Assembly: GCF_014873945.1 (NCBI RefSeq)
Contig: NZ_JADBEC010000001.1
Coordinates: 3,923,001-3,987,000, forward strand
Direction of reading: 5' to 3'
Source: Rhizobium viscosum
GTDB lineage: Bacteria > Pseudomonadota > Alphaproteobacteria > Rhizobiales > Rhizobiaceae
Length of the DNA stretch: 64,000 nt
The stretch's first letter is position 1. Each line of letters starts with the position of its first letter. The translations under genes and the position numbers were made by a program. Below, piece by piece: positions 17,317 to 26,000 of this stretch. The notes below the pieces were generated by a model. That model searched no databases. It saw only the letters and a program-made list of their open reading frames with translations, and had not been told where the DNA came from.

Positions 17317-17816
17317 GTCGCTACACCTCGGTTTGCGGGCAGCCATAACCGGGAAAAGGTTGGCGCGGTGAACGGGCGGGTGGACTTGCTCAGGAGACGG
17401 CGCGGGCCTGCATCCTGCGGCGTGCCATGTCTCGGAATAGAGCGGATTTCAGCGTCGCCCCTGTTGAAATTTACCCTTTGTTCATCGCTTTTCCCGATCG
17501 TTAATCGACTTTGACGCACGCGACGTTTTCCTGAACTGCCGGTGAGGCGGAACGGCGAATCGTGAATGGAAATTTGTGAACGCAGGCGGGAACCTTTTCG
17601 GAAGCCTCGCGTTTGGTGCCTCAGCCGCTTTTTGTCCAAAGCCATCAGGAGGAAAATGGGTCGATCAACCTATCTCAAAGCCGGTATCTCGCCGCGGAAT
17701 ACAATCGTAATTTGTATATCCAAATATTAATCACCTGATCAAACGACATGAAAAACTATTCTCTGCCGGGGCGCATTGAATTGACTGGAGATCTGTTAGA
17801 ATAGAGGAGCTTGCTG
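17317..17816. other. 500-bp intergenic region
   Basis: Separates the leftward terminase pair from the rightward KTSC pair. The right half (17690-17800) is AT-rich and probably carries the promoter for the gene at 17817. Nothing else recognisable. Confidence 0.4.
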
Positions 17817-18074
17817 ATGCTTGAAAAGCTTAAGAATGCCATCGGTGTATCCGAGAAGGCTCATCGAGACAGGGAAATCAGCAGAATTGGCTACAGCGAA
17901 GAGCCTTCCAGACTGGTCGTCGAATTTTCCGACGGCAGCATGCATACCCATGTCGATGTCATCGAAGGGCACATTGTCGGCCTGCGCATCGCCGAGGACA
18001 AGCTGGATTTCTACGAATCCCAGATCGAGCCGTCGAACCGTCCGCTGGAAACCGAAGGTGCAGGGCGGGGATGA
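17817..18074 (+). CDS. Small conserved-looking protein upstream of KTSC-domain gene
   Basis: An 85-residue protein from ATG 17817 with GAGGAG 7 bp ahead. It is charged and alternates beta and helix (ISRIGYSEEPSRLVVEFSDG, then HTHVDVIEGHIVGLRIAEDK). The strand pattern SxxLxVEFxDGS resembles KTSC-like small beta domains but lacks the KTSC signature. ATGA overlap with the next gene shows translational coupling. Function unknown; the pair lies next to phage terminase genes and may be of phage origin. Confidence 0.65.
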   Translation: MLEKLKNAIGVSEKAHRDREISRIGYSEEPSRLVVEFSDGSMHTHVDVIEGHIVGLRIAEDKLDFYESQIEPSNRPLETEGAGRG

Positions 18075-18463
18075 GCCCCGGTAACGGGCAAGGGGGACAT
18101 CACGGGCAAGAGGGCCAGCTAGGGACGCGGCATGAATACGCGGCAAATGCTGCGCCCGGCCCGCGCGGGGCGCAGCCTGAGGATTCCGGTGCCCGTTCAA
18201 GCGTGGCGACGATCGAGCTCGCCTCGCATCTGATCAGGGAGATCACCTATGATCCCGCGACACAGATCCTCGAAGTCGAGCACCGCCTGAAAGGCCGCCG
18301 CCGCTATTTCGACGTGCCGCCCGCCGTCGTCCTGAACCTGATCACCGCGCCATCGCCCGGCTGGTATTACACGCAGCACATCCGCGATGCCTTCCCCCGC
18401 GACGAAGGAGCCCACTGGCACTTTTCGTTTTCCTGGCGTCGCTCCCGGAGCCATCATCACTGA
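18071..18463 (+). CDS. KTSC domain protein
   Basis: A 130-residue protein coupled by ATGA to the gene before it. Residues 1-45 are Gly/Ala/Gln-rich and probably disordered. Residues about 50-110 (LIREITYDPATQILEVEHRL, then YFDVPPAVVLNLITAPSPG and YYTQHIRDAF) are a KTSC domain, the small domain found at the C-terminus of some lysyl-tRNA synthetases and alone in phages and proteobacteria, possibly nucleic-acid or peptide binding. The end is Arg/His rich. Confidence 0.85.
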   Translation: MSPGNGQGGHHGQEGQLGTRHEYAANAAPGPRGAQPEDSGARSSVATIELASHLIREITYDPATQILEVEHRLKGRRRYFDVPPAVVLNLITAPSPGWYYTQHIRDAFPRDEGAHWHFSFSWRRSRSHHH

Positions 18464-18767
18464 ACTCGTCCATTCTAATCGGCATCATATCCGGCTGCCG
18501 CGAAATAGTTGGCGTTTTCAATGAGTTGAAGTCGAGGCTGTAAGGCGGCTGGAAAAGCAGTCGGCAACCGGCACCTTCGATGGCTTGCCTGACAGCAGGT
18601 TGGCCATAGTCGCGATCCCGTTTTCAAGCACGTATTCTCGGCCGCGCGTCCGGGACTTGCGGGCTTGAACGGCGACTTCTTCAACGTGTTCAGCGGCACG
18701 AACGGTACCTCGCCGGTCTCGGCGGAGGGGTCTTGGGAAAAGACAGGCTTTGCCTCTTGATGGATAG
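18464..18767. other. 300-bp intergenic region
   Basis: Open frames on the minus strand here lack ribosome binding sites and family signatures, and I do not call them. Probable leader and promoter region for the blh operon towards its right end. Confidence 0.4.
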
Positions 18768-18798
18768 TCAATATACATTATATGTAACTGTATATTGA
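18768..18798. promoter_or_regulatory. Candidate BigR operator
   Basis: Perfect 9-bp inverted repeat TCAATATAC (18768-18776) and GTATATTGA (18790-18798) around a 13-bp AT-rich centre, about 17 bp before the blh ATG. BigR is known to bind an AT-rich inverted repeat overlapping the promoter of its own operon and to be released on oxidation or persulfidation of its cysteine pair. Confidence 0.75.
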
Positions 18799-18815
18799 TA
18801 ATTGGAGTGTTTCCG

Positions 18816-20111
18816 ATGCCTGTCGTAAAGATCACGGATAATCTTTCGGTGTCCGACCAGCCTGAGCCTGCGATCTTCGGCGACTTCGCCGAGCAAGGCT
18901 TTGCTGTTGTTGTGAATGCCAGGCCGGACGGCGAAGAACCCGGCCAACCCGGCAATATCGCGGAGGCTGCCGCCGCTTGGTCGGCCGGCCTCAACTATGC
19001 CTTCATACCCGTCACCGGTCCGACCATCACTGCTGCGGATATCCGCGCCTTTCAGAAAGCGCTGTCGGATGCGGGCGCGCCGGTGCTTGCCCACTGTAAG
19101 AGCGGAACGCGCGCTCTGACACTTTACGCGCTTGGTGAAGTTCGCGACGGGCGGATGAAGCGCGAAGATGTGGAGAGCTTCGGCAGAAACTTCGGCTTCG
19201 ATCTTTCCGGTGCGGCGCGCTGGCTCGAGCGCGAGGATGCACGCGTCCCAAGGGTCGAAGGCTTCTACGATGCCCGTACCGGCAGCATTCAGTATGTCGT
19301 GAGCGATCCTGTAACGAAGGCCTGCGCCATCATCGATCCCGTGCTCGACTTCGACGAGAAGTCCGGCGCGACGGCAACCGTCAGTGCCGACGCAATCCTC
19401 GATCATGTCCGCGGCGAGGGGCTTGAAGTCGAATGGATCCTCGACACCCACCCGCATGCCGACCATTTCTCGGCCGCCTCCTACCTCAAGGAGAAGACCG
19501 GCGCGCCGACGGCCATCGGCGCCCATGTCGTCGATGTGCAGCGGCTATGGAAGGACATCTACAATCTGCCGGAGTTTGCGGCCGACGGCTCTCAATGGGA
19601 CCGGCTGTTCGAAGACGGCGACACGTTCAGGATCGGCGGGATGGAAGGTCGCGTGTTGTTCTCGCCCGGCCATACACTTGCCTCCATAACCTATGTCATA
19701 GGCGACGCCGCCTTCATCAACGACACGCTGTTCATGCCGGATTCCGGCACGGCCCGCGCCGATTTCCCCGGCGGGAACGCGCAACTTCTCTGGACCTCGA
19801 TCCAGCGCATCCTCGCATTACCGGACGAGACGCGTCTGTTCACCGGCCACGACTACCAGCCGGAAGGGCGAAACGCGAAATGGGAGAGTACGGTCGGCGA
19901 GCAGAAGCGGGCCAACCCCCATATCGCCGGCATGAGCGAGGCAGATTTTATCGTGGCCCGCGAAGCACGCGATAGAACACTGCCGATGCCGAAGCTGATC
20001 CTCCACGCGCTGCAGGTGAACATGAGCGGCGGCCGCCTGCCGGAACCGGAGGATAACGGCCGACGATACCTCAAATTCCCGCTTAACGCGCTGGAGGGTG
20101 CGGCATGGTGA
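18816..20111 (+). CDS. blh: Bifunctional sulfur transferase / persulfide dioxygenase Blh
   Basis: A 431-residue fusion. Residues 1-130 are a DUF442 rhodanese/phosphatase-like sulfur transferase (DQPEPAIFGDFAEQGFAVVV ... APVLAHCKSGTRA, active Cys 94). Residues 150-431 are a metallo-beta-lactamase fold with THPHADHFS metal ligands (about 211-219), FSPGHTLASIT and LFTGHDY, the iron persulfide dioxygenase type (ETHE1-like). It converts glutathione persulfide from sulfide detoxification to sulfite. ATG 18816 follows GGAG; a TTG further upstream is not used. First gene of a tight operon with bigR and sulfur transporters, under the palindrome at 18768-18798. Confidence 0.95.
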   Translation: MPVVKITDNLSVSDQPEPAIFGDFAEQGFAVVVNARPDGEEPGQPGNIAEAAAAWSAGLNYAFIPVTGPTITAADIRAFQKALSDAGAPVLAHCKSGTRALTLYALGEVRDGRMKREDVESFGRNFGFDLSGAARWLEREDARVPRVEGFYDARTGSIQYVVSDPVTKACAIIDPVLDFDEKSGATATVSADAILDHVRGEGLEVEWILDTHPHADHFSAASYLKEKTGAPTAIGAHVVDVQRLWKDIYNLPEFAADGSQWDRLFEDGDTFRIGGMEGRVLFSPGHTLASITYVIGDAAFINDTLFMPDSGTARADFPGGNAQLLWTSIQRILALPDETRLFTGHDYQPEGRNAKWESTVGEQKRANPHIAGMSEADFIVAREARDRTLPMPKLILHALQVNMSGGRLPEPEDNGRRYLKFPLNALEGAAW

Positions 20112-20446
20112 CGGAGGCGAGATCGACACGTGTGGTCGTGCCGCCTGAAGAGATGGCCGGCCGGGCAGGCGAGGTCGCGATACTGTTGAAGGTGTTGGCG
20201 CATCCGGTGCGGCTGATGCTTGCCTGCACACTGGCCGAGGGCGAATATTCCGTCGGCGGGCTGGAGGAAAAACTCGACATCCATCAGCCCACGCTTTCCC
20301 AGCAGCTCGGCGTACTGCGCGATGCCGGAGTCGTGGAGACACGACGGGAGGCCAAGCAGATTTTCTATCGTCTGACGGAAGAGAAGGCGGCTCAGCTCAT
20401 TCAGGCGCTCTACGCTATCTTCTGCCAGCCGGAGGAGCGGGCATGA
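20105..20446 (+). CDS. bigR: Persulfide-sensing ArsR-family repressor BigR
   Basis: A 113-residue winged-helix ArsR/SmtB protein: AILLKVLAHPVRLMLACTLA, then the recognition helix region KLDIHQPTLSQQLGVLRDAG and the wing VVETRREAKQIFYRLTE. Two cysteines, C41 and C107, are at the places of the disulfide or tetrasulfide pair in BigR/SqrR. It overlaps the end of blh by 7 bp and is followed by ATGA coupling, so it represses the whole operon including itself. Confidence 0.95.
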   Translation: MVTEARSTRVVVPPEEMAGRAGEVAILLKVLAHPVRLMLACTLAEGEYSVGGLEEKLDIHQPTLSQQLGVLRDAGVVETRREAKQIFYRLTEEKAAQLIQALYAIFCQPEERA

Positions 20447-20850
20447 CCGCCTATCTGCCTTCGCTCTTCGGGGGTATGCTGCTCGGCCTGTCGGCGGTCC
20501 TGCTCCTGCTCGTCAACGGCCGGATCGCCGGCATCAGCGGTATTCTCGGCAATCTGCTCGGAGCGCGTAATGCGGCAGCCGGCATTGCCTTCGTCATCGG
20601 CCTTCTCGCTGGTCCGTTCCTCTACGCCGCAGTGCTCGGAGATCTCCCGGCCATGACGGTCACCGCCTCATGGCCTGCCGTCCTTCTTGCTGGGCTGCTG
20701 GTCGGCATCGGCACGCGGATGGGCTCCGGCTGCACCTCCGGTCACGGCATTCTTGGCCTGGCACGCTTCTCGAAGCGCTCGCTCGCGGCGACGGCCACCT
20801 TTCTCGTCGCAGGAATTATATCGGCAACGACCATGGGAGTATTCGGATGA
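20443..20850 (+). CDS. YeeE/YedE-family sulfur-compound transporter subunit (PmpA-like)
   Basis: A 135-residue membrane protein with about four spans and the signature GTRMGSGCTSGHGILGLARFS, whose Cys lines the thiosulfate path in YeeE. It corresponds to the first half of YeeE; the second half is the next gene. ATGA coupling on both sides. Predicted inner-membrane import or export of a sulfur species in the BigR regulon. Confidence 0.92.
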   Translation: MTAYLPSLFGGMLLGLSAVLLLLVNGRIAGISGILGNLLGARNAAAGIAFVIGLLAGPFLYAAVLGDLPAMTVTASWPAVLLAGLLVGIGTRMGSGCTSGHGILGLARFSKRSLAATATFLVAGIISATTMGVFG

Positions 20851-21278
20851 ACGCCGCACGGCCTGCAGTCGCTCTTGTAGCGGGCGCAATCTTCGGCTTC
20901 GGCTTGTCGCTCTCCGGCATGGTGGATCCCGCGCGCGTTCTCGGCTTCCTCGACATCGCGAGCGGGCATTGGGATCCAAGCCTGATGTTCGTGCTCGGCG
21001 GTGCGGTGCTCGTTACCGTGCCGGGCATGATGATTCAGCGCGGGATGGTAAAACCGGTTCTCGACCGGCGGTTCCATCTGCCCGAGAAGACCGCTATTGA
21101 TGCTCCGCTCCTGTTCGGATCAGCCCTCTTCGGCATCGGCTGGGGCCTTGCCGGTTTCTGTCCTGGGCCGGCCATCTCGGCGCTTGCGACGGGATCGTTG
21201 CCTGTCGTCCTGTTCGTCGCCGCAATGGCCGCCGGCATGATCCTGCACGACCGGTTTCTTTCAGCGAGCCCGCGATGA
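20847..21278 (+). CDS. YeeE/YedE-family sulfur-compound transporter subunit (PmpB-like)
   Basis: Starts at the ATGA overlap (ATG 20847), giving 143 residues; longer in-frame starts fall inside the previous gene. It has four hydrophobic spans with the second YeeE signature (GIGWGLAGFCPGPAISALA, containing the conserved Cys). Forms the complementary half of the channel with the preceding gene. Confidence 0.9.
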   Translation: MNAARPAVALVAGAIFGFGLSLSGMVDPARVLGFLDIASGHWDPSLMFVLGGAVLVTVPGMMIQRGMVKPVLDRRFHLPEKTAIDAPLLFGSALFGIGWGLAGFCPGPAISALATGSLPVVLFVAAMAAGMILHDRFLSASPR

Positions 21279-22054
21279 CGACCGCGTCCATCCTCGCGGC
21301 GGTTGGCTCCGGGGGGCTCGTCGGCTTCACGCTGGGGCTGATCGGCGGCGGTGGCTCGATCCTCGCCACGCCGCTGCTTCTTTACGCGGTCGGTGTCGCC
21401 AATCCGCATGTTGCGATCGGCACGGGCGCGCTTGCCGTCTCGGTCAATGCCTATGCCAATCTCGCAAATCACGCCCGCAAGGGGCATGTATGGTGGCGCT
21501 GCGCCATCGTCTTCGCCCTGATCGGCACCGCCGGCGCGATACTGGGTTCCAGCCTGGGACTTCTTGTCGATGGTAAGAACCTGCTGCTCCTGTTCGGCCT
21601 GGTGATGGTCGCGGTGGGATTGCTCATGCTGCGCCCACGCCGCGACACGGGAGCAGAGCCGCGTCCGGTCGATCTGCGTATGTGCCTCGTCACCGCCACG
21701 GCGGCCATAGCCACCGGCGCGGCATCCGGCTTCTTCGGCATCGGCGGCGGGTTTCTCATCGTGCCGGCGCTGATCTTCGCCACCGGCATGCCGACCATCA
21801 GCGCCATTGGTTCCTCCCTGCTGGCCGTCGGAACCTTCGGCCTTGCCACCGCGCTCAACTATGCGCGGGCCGGTCTGGTTGACTGGCCGCTGGCCATCGA
21901 GTTCATCCTGGGCGGTGTCATCGGCGGCGCGTTCGGCATGCTCATAGCCACCCGCCTCTCGACCAGCAAAACGGCCTTAAACCGGATTTTCGCTGCACTC
22001 GTGTTGGTCGTCGCGGTTTACGTCATCCTTAGAAATGCTCCGCGCCTCATGTGA
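21275..22054 (+). CDS. TauE/SafE-family sulfite exporter
   Basis: A 259-residue membrane protein with about eight spans. The internal duplication of the family is visible: GSGGLVGFTLGLIGGGGSIL near the start and ATGAASGFFGIGGGFLIVPAL in the middle. It would export the sulfite that Blh produces. Last gene of the operon, coupled by ATGA. Confidence 0.93.
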   Translation: MTTASILAAVGSGGLVGFTLGLIGGGGSILATPLLLYAVGVANPHVAIGTGALAVSVNAYANLANHARKGHVWWRCAIVFALIGTAGAILGSSLGLLVDGKNLLLLFGLVMVAVGLLMLRPRRDTGAEPRPVDLRMCLVTATAAIATGAASGFFGIGGGFLIVPALIFATGMPTISAIGSSLLAVGTFGLATALNYARAGLVDWPLAIEFILGGVIGGAFGMLIATRLSTSKTALNRIFAALVLVVAVYVILRNAPRLM

Positions 22055-22864
22055 TGGACATGGTCCTCGACATTCGGAAGCCTTCGCGAAGGCGGCCACA
22101 ATTTGTTTGCCGAAAGCGGAACGAGATCCTTGGGATTCGGCGAATTTGGATGGCTAACGGCGGCGATGTCGGCTGTTCGGCGGTGAGATGAGCGACAGCT
22201 AACCGGTCGCTCCGAACGGCCAGCCGCTCGGCGGACCGACCGGTCGCAGCCATTCTCACGTGCATCCTTGCGGTGGCGGTTCAGCTTGCGATTATCTTCA
22301 TTCCCGGCTCGAAGGACGCCAATAGGTTCGGGGAAGTGGATGAGGGCACATTGCTGCCGGCATGGCTGTGAAACACGCTAAGTCATTGATCCTGAATAAG
22401 TGACCCAGGAAAGCGAAAAAACTTTTATATTTTTTTCCGTCATCCGGCGCTCTGTCCCAATTTGAATTTCTTTACGCGTATTTTTAGGGATAAGTGGATC
22501 ACTTATTCAGAATCAATGACTTAGCCCGGATTTTGGCCGTTTTTGCCGCATTATTCCAAATTCTTATTCATGATCAAAGGGTTAGTGGTGAGAGGAAGGG
22601 GAATGTGACCCGGTTGCTGGGCTTTTTTGGCTCTACTCGGCGCCGAACCCGCCCTCCGGCCAGGCCCGAAATGCTTGATGCCTATAGTTACGATATTGCT
22701 AATTCAATGATAGATAGCATTCTGCCCAAGTGAAAAGACAACTTGGGAAGGCGGTAAATCCTTATTTCGAAGCGTCTTTCTTTGCCCTGAACTGTCGCTC
22801 ACTGCGGGTGCTCTTTCCCCGTTATTTCAAATATGCTACTATAAAGTGAGTTAGGGAGGGTAAC
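22055..22864. other. 810-bp intergenic region
   Basis: Contains the MITE-like inverted repeat at 22378-22524 and otherwise no supportable gene. A frame at 22494-22733 begins within the repeat arm and has no signature. The part from 22830 contains the leader of the small peptide gene. Confidence 0.45.
22378..22524. repeat. MITE-like element with 29-bp terminal inverted repeats
   Basis: Arms 22378-22406 and 22496-22524 are inverted with two mismatches (core TCACTTATTCAG, then AATCAATGACTTAG at the right end). The 89-bp centre is AT-rich and non-coding. A weaker related stretch (TTATTCATGATCAAAGGGTTAG) follows at about 22563. The size and long terminal repeats suit a non-autonomous transposon. 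Confidence 0.7.
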
Positions 22865-22975
22865 ATGCGTATCTTCGTTCTGCTCATCGCCATAGGCCTC
22901 AGCGTATCGACCTTCGCCGTCGTTCCGCCAGCTGCGGTGGCGGGGCCATGCGACCCGAGTGTCGGTAACTGCTAG
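22865..22975 (+). CDS. 36-residue exported peptide, unknown
   Basis: ATG 22865 with a very strong GGGAGGG 4 bp ahead. The peptide starts MRIFVLLIAIGLSVSTFAVV and, after a likely signal-peptidase site near AVAG, leaves about ten residues, GPCDPSVGNC, with two Cys that could form a disulfide loop. It is in the leader of the large membrane protein gene that starts 77 bp later on the same strand, so the two may be co-transcribed. The combination of strong ribosome site, clean signal peptide and stop argues that it is real, though its size limits confidence. Confidence 0.6.
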   Translation: MRIFVLLIAIGLSVSTFAVVPPAAVAGPCDPSVGNC

Positions 22976-23052
22976 CCAGAAAAATCCGGATCCACCGGCA
23001 CTGACTGGTTCGGTTTGAGAACCTGCGAACGCCACTATCTCTGGAGAGGCGG

Positions 23053-26000
23053 ATGGATGATCCTTGGCCGGCGGATATCCCGTGGTCGCTCTGGAACTAC
23101 CAGGGCCTGACCCTTAGCGACATGCCGCAACTGCCCATGATGGGCGTCCGGTTCGAGCCCGCTTTCCTTTACGCTTTCGCTTTCGGCTGTTTTTTCGTGG
23201 CTTTCTTTTCCTGGCCGCGGTTCAAGGCGAGGGGGCGGAATATCAATGCCACCTCGGAAGCGCTGCGCGATTTCGACCCGACGGATCTCGGCGGCCAGAA
23301 TTCGCTGCACAGGGCCTATTTCATCTATGCCGGCGCGATGCTCATCATCTACGTATCGCTCACCTTCTTCGGCAAGCTGATCTTCCAGGCGACACAGATG
23401 ATCCCCGTTGCCGGCATTTCCGTCGATATTGCCGAATTGAAATTCGACAGTCCGCAATGGCCGCTGACGCTTGCCTTCGCGTTTGCGGGGCTTGCGGATC
23501 TCTTGCCACCGGTGCGGATCGCCGAGGAGTGGCTGCGCAATCGCGCCTACCGGGCAGCCGGCATTCCCGTGCGGATCGAACAAACCACGCGCAGCCTCAT
23601 CGCCACGCTGGAGGAACCGCCGGCGCGCAACGGCGAGCGCCGGGAGCATTTACGCAACAGGGGCAGGGGTTCGCTTGCCGAGATGCTGGAGAGCTTTCGC
23701 AAGACGTGGAGAGACCAGATCGATGGCAATCCACGCGTCAGGCGGCTGCTCGGAAAGCGGACGTCTCGAACCCGCGAGCTGCTATCGCTGCTGTCGCAGC
23801 TGGAGCTCCTGATCGTCTGGGCAAAAACCACGCGCGGCAGCTGGCCGGGTGCGGAGGTTTCAGCCCGTGTGCGCGAGACTGAGACCAAATTCGTCGATAA
23901 GGCCGATGCCCTGCTGAACAGCTTTCAGAGCCGGCTGCAGGAAACCGCCGATTCCAAGGCCAGCGATCCGGCCAATGCCGCCAATCCCGATCTGGATGCG
24001 AGCGAGGCCCGGTTCGACGATCATATCTCTGATGTCATGAAGCAGGCGGCTTCGTTCCGTTTCGAACTGGTGACGCTGCTGGCGATCTTCCTCGAGCGCG
24101 ATCCGGATTTTCGCAGGCCGGCCAGGGCGCCGAAGCCCGGCCTGGCGCATCCGATCGATGCGCTTGCCGATCTGCTGCTCGAAACCGACCGGCCGGATGC
24201 TGTCGGCAGTGGGCCGGAGGCGGGGCTGCTGCTCTCGCTCATCCCGGTTTTCATCCTGTTTGCCGCCAGCGCCTGGCAGGGCGCGCAGGAGCTTGTCAGC
24301 CAATATGTGGAGACGACGAACCTCGCCGGCGTGCTGCTGACGGCACTGCTGGAAACCTTGAAGATCGCCTCGCTGACCTGGCTGCCGCTTCTGGCGGCCT
24401 TTTCGCTGCGTCAATACCGGTGGGATACGAAGGATTGGGTCGGCGCCCAGCAGGATTGGGCCTATAGGGATTCCTCGCGCCTGTCGCAGATAATGGGCTG
24501 CCTTGCGCTTGCGCTCGCCGCTTCGGTCATCGGGCTGACCGGCGTTGCGATGCTGCGGGCCTTTTCCATCGCCCAGAATGCGAATTTTTTCAACGCGCTG
24601 CTCTTCGGCGGGTCGGCCCCCTTCATGCTCTATTATCCGACCCTTGCCGTCACTCTTCTCCCCATGGTGCCGATATGCCTGGCTGCGGCCGATGCGCGGG
24701 CGCATGGAAGGCCGGTCCTTGGCCATGCCATTCTCTGCGCCGCTTCGGTGCTGGTGCTTTCCATCGCCCATAGCTGGTTCTGGGATCCCGGCTGGCCGGG
24801 CGAGTGTTTCAGAGCGGAGACAATTGCGACCGCAGCATGCAGCCGGCGATCGGATACGCTGAGCCGGCTTATCCTGACGGTCCTGGCGTTCCTTGCAAGC
24901 TGGAACCTCGGCCGCCCCGGCTTCAGCCGAACGCGGCGATGGATCAACCGAAAGCAGGCGGAGCTTGCCTGCGCTGTCATCATGGCCGCCACCTTTGCGC
25001 TGAGCACGCCCGTTTTCGCTCGCGACGTGCGCGTCGGCTTCCGCGACAATATCGAGCCGTTTTCCTATCTGGTCGATGATTCCAACGGAAAGGCGCATCA
25101 TATCGGCTACCTTGCGGACCTCTGCCACGAGATATTCTCGGTCGGCGAATATACGATCGAGGAAGTGTCGGTCACGACGGCCGAACGCTTCAAGCTGGTG
25201 AACGGGGAGACGGTCGGCGGCAAGAAGCCCGTCGAGGTTCTTTGCGACACAGTGACCATGCGCTTTGCCGGGGCATCATTCAGCGCCAACGGCGATTCAG
25301 GCGGCGATGCCGATGGCCGGTCCAAACGCGACCGCAACAGCATCTACTCGCCGATCGTCTTTGCCTCCGGCGTTTCCTATCTCGTCCGGTACTCGCGAGA
25401 TGCGACGGCGTACTCCGGCGATGTCGCGATCGGTTATGTTTCGGCGACAACGGCCGCAGATGTTGCCTTCAAGAGCTGCCAGGTCGACTTCTTCAGGGCG
25501 CTGGCGCCGAACCAGAGAAAGGCGATTTACGAGCGGTGCCGTTTCCTAGATGCGGCGGCGGCGGCCAGGAGCAGGATCGAGATGCTGCTGCCCGACAATC
25601 CCGGCCCGGGTGCTTCTGCCCCGGCATCGCCTGAAAAGGCGATGCCAAGTGATATCAGCGCATCGCCTGAAAAGGCGATGCCAAGTGATATCAGCGTATC
25701 GCCCGAAAACGCGCCGCCAATCGATATCAGGCCATCGCTCGAGAAGGCGCTGCGAAGCGCGCAGATCCTCGCGGACCTTCCGATCCAGCCGGATACGACA
25801 TCCTTTCGGCCGCTGCCGTCCCAGGAGATGGCGCGCAATCTCATCACCACAGTGAAGGAATTTTGCCCGCCAGCCCCGAAGACGGCGGGCGGCGAGGCCG
25901 AGCCGCCGATTGTCCTCTGCGACGCGGCACTGAAGGCTGATCCGGTCAAGCTCGTATCCGCCGTCACCGATCCGCTTTGCCCGTCAGCCAATCCTCCCGA

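Noticed and set aside
18475..18994. Minus-strand frames before the blh gene
   Set aside because: They run through the BigR operator and the blh start and show no domain or ribosome site.
23860..25128. 422-codon minus-strand frame
   Set aside because: Antisense to the membrane protein gene; Arg/Gln-rich shadow composition.
25624..25731. Tandem repeats considered as a CRISPR array
   Set aside because: Units are contiguous without spacers and translate in frame.
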